A stretch of 64,000 nucleotides of DNA, taken from positions 60,356 through 124,355 of the forward strand of contig JAQVJY010000006.1 of the NCBI GenBank assembly GCA_028694915.1. Reading direction: 5' to 3'. The stretch is from Paludibacteraceae bacterium (GTDB lineage Bacteria > Bacteroidota > Bacteroidia > Bacteroidales > Paludibacteraceae). Made by a program: the position numbers and the translations under genes. Below, piece after piece: positions 60,345 to 64,000 of this stretch. The notes under the pieces were generated by a model. It was not told the origin of the DNA, did not search any database, and worked only from the letters and a program-made list of their open reading frames with translations. Positions within the stretch are counted from its first letter, which is position 1. Each line of letters begins with the position of its first letter.

Positions 60345-61682
60345 ATGATGAAACATCTAAAATATTTTTTATTGATTATTGCTTCTATTGTCTCTGTTTC
60401 AATACCACTATCAGCACAAGAAAAGGTATTGCCTATTGACTCAACGGAAGTAATTGCAGTAAGTTCTGACGCTGTTGCTGTGAATGTAACAGACGCACCG
60501 ATGGAAGCTAATATCAACATTGGTGATAGCTTGATGGAATTTTTAGATGGAACTGGCTTTGCTATGATTGCACGTAATTGGAAGATTTTAGTCATGTTAC
60601 TCATTTCTTTCCTATTATTATACTTAGCAATCGTGAAAAAATTTGAGCCGTTATTACTACTTCCAATTGCTTTTGGTATGATGCTAACAAACTTACCTGG
60701 AGCTGGGCTTTTTACGCCAGACCTTTTTGCAAATGGTGTTGTTCATTGGGAGCAATTTTCACACGCAGGCTTATTAGATTATTTATATTTAGGTGTTAAA
60801 TTAGGAGTTTACCCATGTTTAATATTTATTGGTGTTGGTGCTATGACTGATTTTGGTCCACTTATTGCCAATCCTAAAAGTTTATTACTTGGTGCTGCCG
60901 CACAAATAGGTATTTTTGCCACCTATATAGGTGCTATTGCTCTCGATTTTTTACCTCGCGAAGCTGCCTCTATAGGTATAATCGGCGGAGCTGATGGCCC
61001 AACGGCAATCTTTTTAACATCAAAATTAGCACCTGAATTATTAGGACCTATTGCTGTGGCTGCTTACTCTTACATGGCTTTAGTTCCAGTTATTCAACCA
61101 CCTATCATGCGTGCTTTGACAACGAAAAAGGAACGCGCCATCACGATGAAACAATTACGAAGTGTTTCAAAATCTGAAAAAATAGTATTCCCTATCATGG
61201 TAGCCGTTATTGTTTCATTACTTTTACCTGCAGCTGCTCCATTGATTGGATGTTTGATGCTTGGTAATTTAATGCGCGAATCAGGTGTTGTAGAACGCTT
61301 AAGCAAAACAGTTCAAAACGAACTGATGAATATCACAACAATTTTCTTAGGAATCACTGTTGGAGCTACGGCCACAGCCGACGCTTTCTTAAACATGAAA
61401 ACTCTTATGATTTTGGGAATGGGTATTATTGCTTTTGGATTTGGATCTGCAGGCGGTGTCCTATTAGCAAAATTTATGAATTTATTTTCTAAAGATAAAA
61501 TCAATCCACTCATTGGTTCTGCTGGCGTTTCAGCTGTACCGATGGCTGCTCGTGTATCACAAGTAGTTGGTCAGGAAGAAAATCCTGGTAACTTCTTACT
61601 CATGCACGCCATGGGGCCTAACGTAGCTGGTGTTATTGGATCTGCAGTAGCAGCTGGTATTTTATTAAGCATGCTTGGATAA
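60345..61682 (+). CDS. mmdB: Sodium-pumping decarboxylase beta subunit
   Basis: A 445-residue integral membrane protein that decarboxylates carboxybiotin and pumps sodium out. About ten membrane helices. Conserved: [19 protein letters not shown] with the sodium-site Asp, and [20 protein letters not shown] near the C-terminus. Unusual: the protein starts with a signal-like hydrophobic stretch ([24 protein letters not shown]) and about 50 polar residues before the typical beginning. I chose ATG 60345; the frame also has a TTG at 60330. Last gene of the operon, followed by two terminators. Confidence 0.93.
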   Translation: MMKHLKYFLLIIASIVSVSIPLSAQEKVLPIDSTEVIAVSSDAVAVNVTDAPMEANINIGDSLMEFLDGTGFAMIARNWKILVMLLISFLLLYLAIVKKFEPLLLLPIAFGMMLTNLPGAGLFTPDLFANGVVHWEQFSHAGLLDYLYLGVKLGVYPCLIFIGVGAMTDFGPLIANPKSLLLGAAAQIGIFATYIGAIALDFLPREAASIGIIGGADGPTAIFLTSKLAPELLGPIAVAAYSYMALVPVIQPPIMRALTTKKERAITMKQLRSVSKSEKIVFPIMVAVIVSLLLPAAAPLIGCLMLGNLMRESGVVERLSKTVQNELMNITTIFLGITVGATATADAFLNMKTLMILGMGIIAFGFGSAGGVLLAKFMNLFSKDKINPLIGSAGVSAVPMAARVSQVVGQEENPGNFLLMHAMGPNVAGVIGSAVAAGILLSMLG

Positions 61683-61701
61683 TCGTCCCGTTCTTAATTA
61701 T

Positions 61702-61744
61702 AAAAAGGTCCCGTTTCAAATTGATTTGAAACGGGACCTTTTTT
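61702..61744 (+). terminator. Terminator after mmdB
   Basis: Near-perfect arms of 19-20 bases (61702-61720 and 61725-61744) with a short loop and flanking A/T-runs. Confidence 0.92.
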
Positions 61745-61768
61745 ATATGATAATAAGAGCCTTGACTT

Positions 61769-61807
61769 AAAAAGAGCCTTTCAAAATTACTTTTGAAAGG
61801 CTCTTTT
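61769..61807. terminator. Second terminator between mmdB and the reductase
   Basis: Seventeen-base arms (61770-61786 and 61791-61807) with a TTAC loop and A/T-rich ends. It can serve the leftward reductase gene, whose stop is at 61836. Confidence 0.88.
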
Positions 61808-61835
61808 CGGGTTTTTCATCTTGTCCTTTGAAGGA

Positions 61836-64000
61836 CTATCCTCCACATTTAGAGTAACCACAATTTGAACAAACAAAGCAGCCCTCTTTTACTACTATGG
61901 AATGCTGATGACATTCTGGACACTCCATACTTTCAACTTCTGTTCCATCAGGAATATATTTTTTCAAGGCACGTTCTACACCAGATTTCCAAGTGTTAAT
62001 AGACTCGCTATCCAACTGCAAGCCAGCTACCAATTTTACAACTTGATCGATTGGCATACCATAGCGTAACACACCAGAAATCAATTTGGCATAGTTCCAA
62101 TACTCTTTATCAAACTTGTGAGATAAACCTTCTACAGTCGTTTTGTAGCCTCTAGTATTTTTATATTGGAAGTCATAACGTTTTACACCGTTTTCATCCA
62201 CTTCTTTGATAATTTTACCTTCAGTAACTGTTTTTGGTAGTAACAAGCCTTCCTCATCATCGGCTAAACCGGTAAAGATTTCATAAGGACGACCATCTTT
62301 AACACCTATGAAGGCAATCCATTTTTCTTTTTTATTTTGAAAGCGTACAATATCGCAGTCCAACTCTTTAGGACGAACTAAATGCTCTTCGGTGTAGCAA
62401 ACGCAGCGTTTGTTTGGATCTTCGTTGTCTTTACCACCCTCTTTCTCTTTTTTAGAGGCTGTTACCAAAACTCCAGCGCGAGAACCATCACGATAAATGG
62501 TAACTCCTTTACAGCCAGATTTCCAAGCTTCCATATACAAATGAGCTACCAAGTCTTCAGTTGCATCGGCTGGTAAATTTATTGTTACGCTGATTGAATG
62601 GTCAACCCATTTTTGAATACGACCTTGCATACGTACTTTATTCAACCAATCTACATCATTCGCCGTAGCTTTGTAATAAGGTGATTTTTCAACCAATTCA
62701 TCTAACTCTTCTTGTGTATATTTTTTTGTTACATCGTAACCGTTCACTTGCATCCAAGTCACAAACTTGTGGTGGAACACAATATATTCTTCCCATGAAT
62801 CACCTTCGGTATCGACAAAATCGATACGAACATTAGAATCATTAGGATTTACTTTACGACGACGTTTGTACACTGGCATAAACGCTGGTTCGATACCTGA
62901 TGTTGTTTGAGTCATCAAACTGGTAGTACCTGTTGGTGCAATAGTCAAACAAGCAATGTTACGTCGACCGTATTTCACCATATCTGCATACATATCAGGA
63001 GCAGCTTCTTTCAAACGTAAAATAAATGGATTGGTTTTTTCACGTTCAGCATCGAATACTGTGAAAGCGCCACGCTCTTTAGCCATAATAACTGATGAAC
63101 GATAAGCTTCTACAGCTACAATTTTATGAATTTCTTCTGAGAAAGCAGTAGCTTCTTCAGTTCCATAACGAAAACCTAAAGCGGCTAACATATCACCTTC
63201 CGCAGTAATACCTACACCGGTACGACGACCTTGCGCTGTTTTCGCTTTAATTTTTTGCCACAATTGAGATTCGGTTAATTTGATGCTTGATTCTTCTGGA
63301 TCGGAACCAATTTTAGCCAAAATACCATCGATTTTTTCCATTTCCAAATCGATAATATCATCCATTAAACGTTGTGCCAATTGCACATGTTTACGGAACA
63401 AATCAAAATCGAATTTAGCATCTTTGGCAAATGGATTTTGTACATATGAATACAAATTCACAGCCAACAAGCGACAGCTATCGTAAGGACACAAAGGAAT
63501 TTCACCACAAGGGTTAGTAGAGACTGTGCGATAACCAAGATCTGCATAGCAATCAGGCACCGATTCTTTTAAAATGGTATCCCAAAATAATACACCTGGT
63601 TCAGCAGAACGCCAAGCATTATGAATGATTTTTTTCCACAAAGCGCCCGCATCAATATCTTTTTGATGAGTCGGGTTTGGTGAATCTACTGGATAATGTT
63701 GATTATACGATGTTCCTGCTTCTACAGCACGCATAAAATCGTCGTCAACTTTTACTGAGATATTAGCACCTGTAATTTTACCTTGTTCTAGTTTTGCGTC
63801 AATAAATTTTTCAGAGTCGGGATGCTTAATAGAAACAGAAAGCATCAAAGCACCACGGCGACCACCCTGAGCTACTTCACGCGTTGAGTTAGAATAACGT
63901 TCCATAAAAGGAACAATGCCCGTAGACGTGAGCGCAGAGTTCTTTACGGGCGAACCTTCTGGACGAATTTGAGATAAATCGTGACCAACACCACCACGGC
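61836..64000 (-). CDS. nrdJ: Vitamin B12-dependent ribonucleotide reductase, N-terminus cut by window
   Basis: A class II (adenosylcobalamin) ribonucleotide reductase that makes deoxynucleotides without oxygen. The frame stays open through 63905 to the right edge (GSPVKNSALTSTG and then beyond), so the gene starts outside the window. Seen: FMERYSNSTREVAQGG, NPCGEIPLCPYD with an active-site Cys, TAPTGTTSLMTQTTSG-like TIAPTGTTSL, and MPIDQVVKLVAGLQ. The C-terminus ends in a zinc-ribbon-like MECPECHQHS ... CFVCSNCGYSKCGG, which feeds electrons to the active site in this class. It is leftward and convergent with the B12-linked propionate operon. It is 720 residues or more here. Confidence 0.95.
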   Translation of the reverse strand, partial: RGGVGHDLSQIRPEGSPVKNSALTSTGIVPFMERYSNSTREVAQGGRRGALMLSVSIKHPDSEKFIDAKLEQGKITGANISVKVDDDFMRAVEAGTSYNQHYPVDSPNPTHQKDIDAGALWKKIIHNAWRSAEPGVLFWDTILKESVPDCYADLGYRTVSTNPCGEIPLCPYDSCRLLAVNLYSYVQNPFAKDAKFDFDLFRKHVQLAQRLMDDIIDLEMEKIDGILAKIGSDPEESSIKLTESQLWQKIKAKTAQGRRTGVGITAEGDMLAALGFRYGTEEATAFSEEIHKIVAVEAYRSSVIMAKERGAFTVFDAEREKTNPFILRLKEAAPDMYADMVKYGRRNIACLTIAPTGTTSLMTQTTSGIEPAFMPVYKRRRKVNPNDSNVRIDFVDTEGDSWEEYIVFHHKFVTWMQVNGYDVTKKYTQEELDELVEKSPYYKATANDVDWLNKVRMQGRIQKWVDHSISVTINLPADATEDLVAHLYMEAWKSGCKGVTIYRDGSRAGVLVTASKKEKEGGKDNEDPNKRCVCYTEEHLVRPKELDCDIVRFQNKKEKWIAFIGVKDGRPYEIFTGLADDEEGLLLPKTVTEGKIIKEVDENGVKRYDFQYKNTRGYKTTVEGLSHKFDKEYWNYAKLISGVLRYGMPIDQVVKLVAGLQLDSESINTWKSGVERALKKYIPDGTEVESMECPECHQHSIVVKEGCFVCSNCGYSKCGG

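Overview
The window comes from a fermentative, probably strictly anaerobic member of the Bacteroidetes, most likely order Bacteroidales. The grounds are: promoters of the TTTG / TAnnTTTG type before many genes and no Shine-Dalgarno pattern; a serine palmitoyltransferase-like enzyme (sphingolipid synthesis); a secreted CotH protein with a type IX secretion sorting domain; a pyruvate:ferredoxin oxidoreductase; a phosphotransbutyrylase/butyrate kinase pair; a sodium-pumping methylmalonyl-CoA decarboxylase cluster; and a class II (vitamin B12) ribonucleotide reductase. The composition is AT-rich. I see no rRNA, tRNA, CRISPR array or intact insertion sequence.

Layout. 0.3-7.6 kb: a glycosyltransferase, a DUF349 repeat protein, serine palmitoyltransferase and panB run rightward; glutathione peroxidase, a pyrimidine-dimer glycosylase and a threonine-aldolase-like enzyme run leftward. 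7.8-16.1 kb: an arsenic/organoarsenical resistance island of two leftward operons (acr3-arsF2-arsP and arsR-DUF1294-arsE-arsF-arsC-arsG), separated by a lipoprotein, a CotH protein and a broken acetyltransferase. Both operons start at a near-identical palindrome whose 8-base centre is the -7 promoter element, so one ArsR probably controls both. 16.1-22.1 kb: a TonB-like protein, a TraB/GumN protein, a GH114-like lipoprotein, an RNA cytosine methyltransferase, and buk-ptb for butyrate formation. 22.2-31.7 kb: a lone DUF262/DUF1524 (GmrSD-like) gene, topoisomerase IV subunit A, a THUMP-like methyltransferase and an AddA-like helicase-nuclease.

31.9-37.6 kb: polyprenyl-phosphate mannosyltransferase, prfB, a lipid kinase, then a small secreted protein, a VTC (polyphosphate polymerase-like) protein, DUF4956 and an outer-membrane barrel. 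37.6-49.0 kb: housekeeping genes (nadD, clpB, gmk, yicC-like, tsaB, amn, holA) interrupted by two orphan genes with foreign arginine codon use; one is bounded by 15-base inverted repeats. 49.1-57.0 kb: pyruvate:ferredoxin oxidoreductase, ybaK, a LutA-like protein, a secreted endonuclease/phosphatase and a beta-helix lipoprotein. 57.1-61.7 kb: mce-mmdA-oadG-biotin carrier-mmdB, a complete propionate-forming sodium pump whose biotin carrier has two biotin domains in tandem. The right end is the B12-dependent ribonucleotide reductase, cut by the window edge.

The most unusual items are the ars island with its operator/promoter design, the tandem biotin carrier, the inverted-repeat-bounded orphan gene, and the single-stop acetyltransferase pseudogene.
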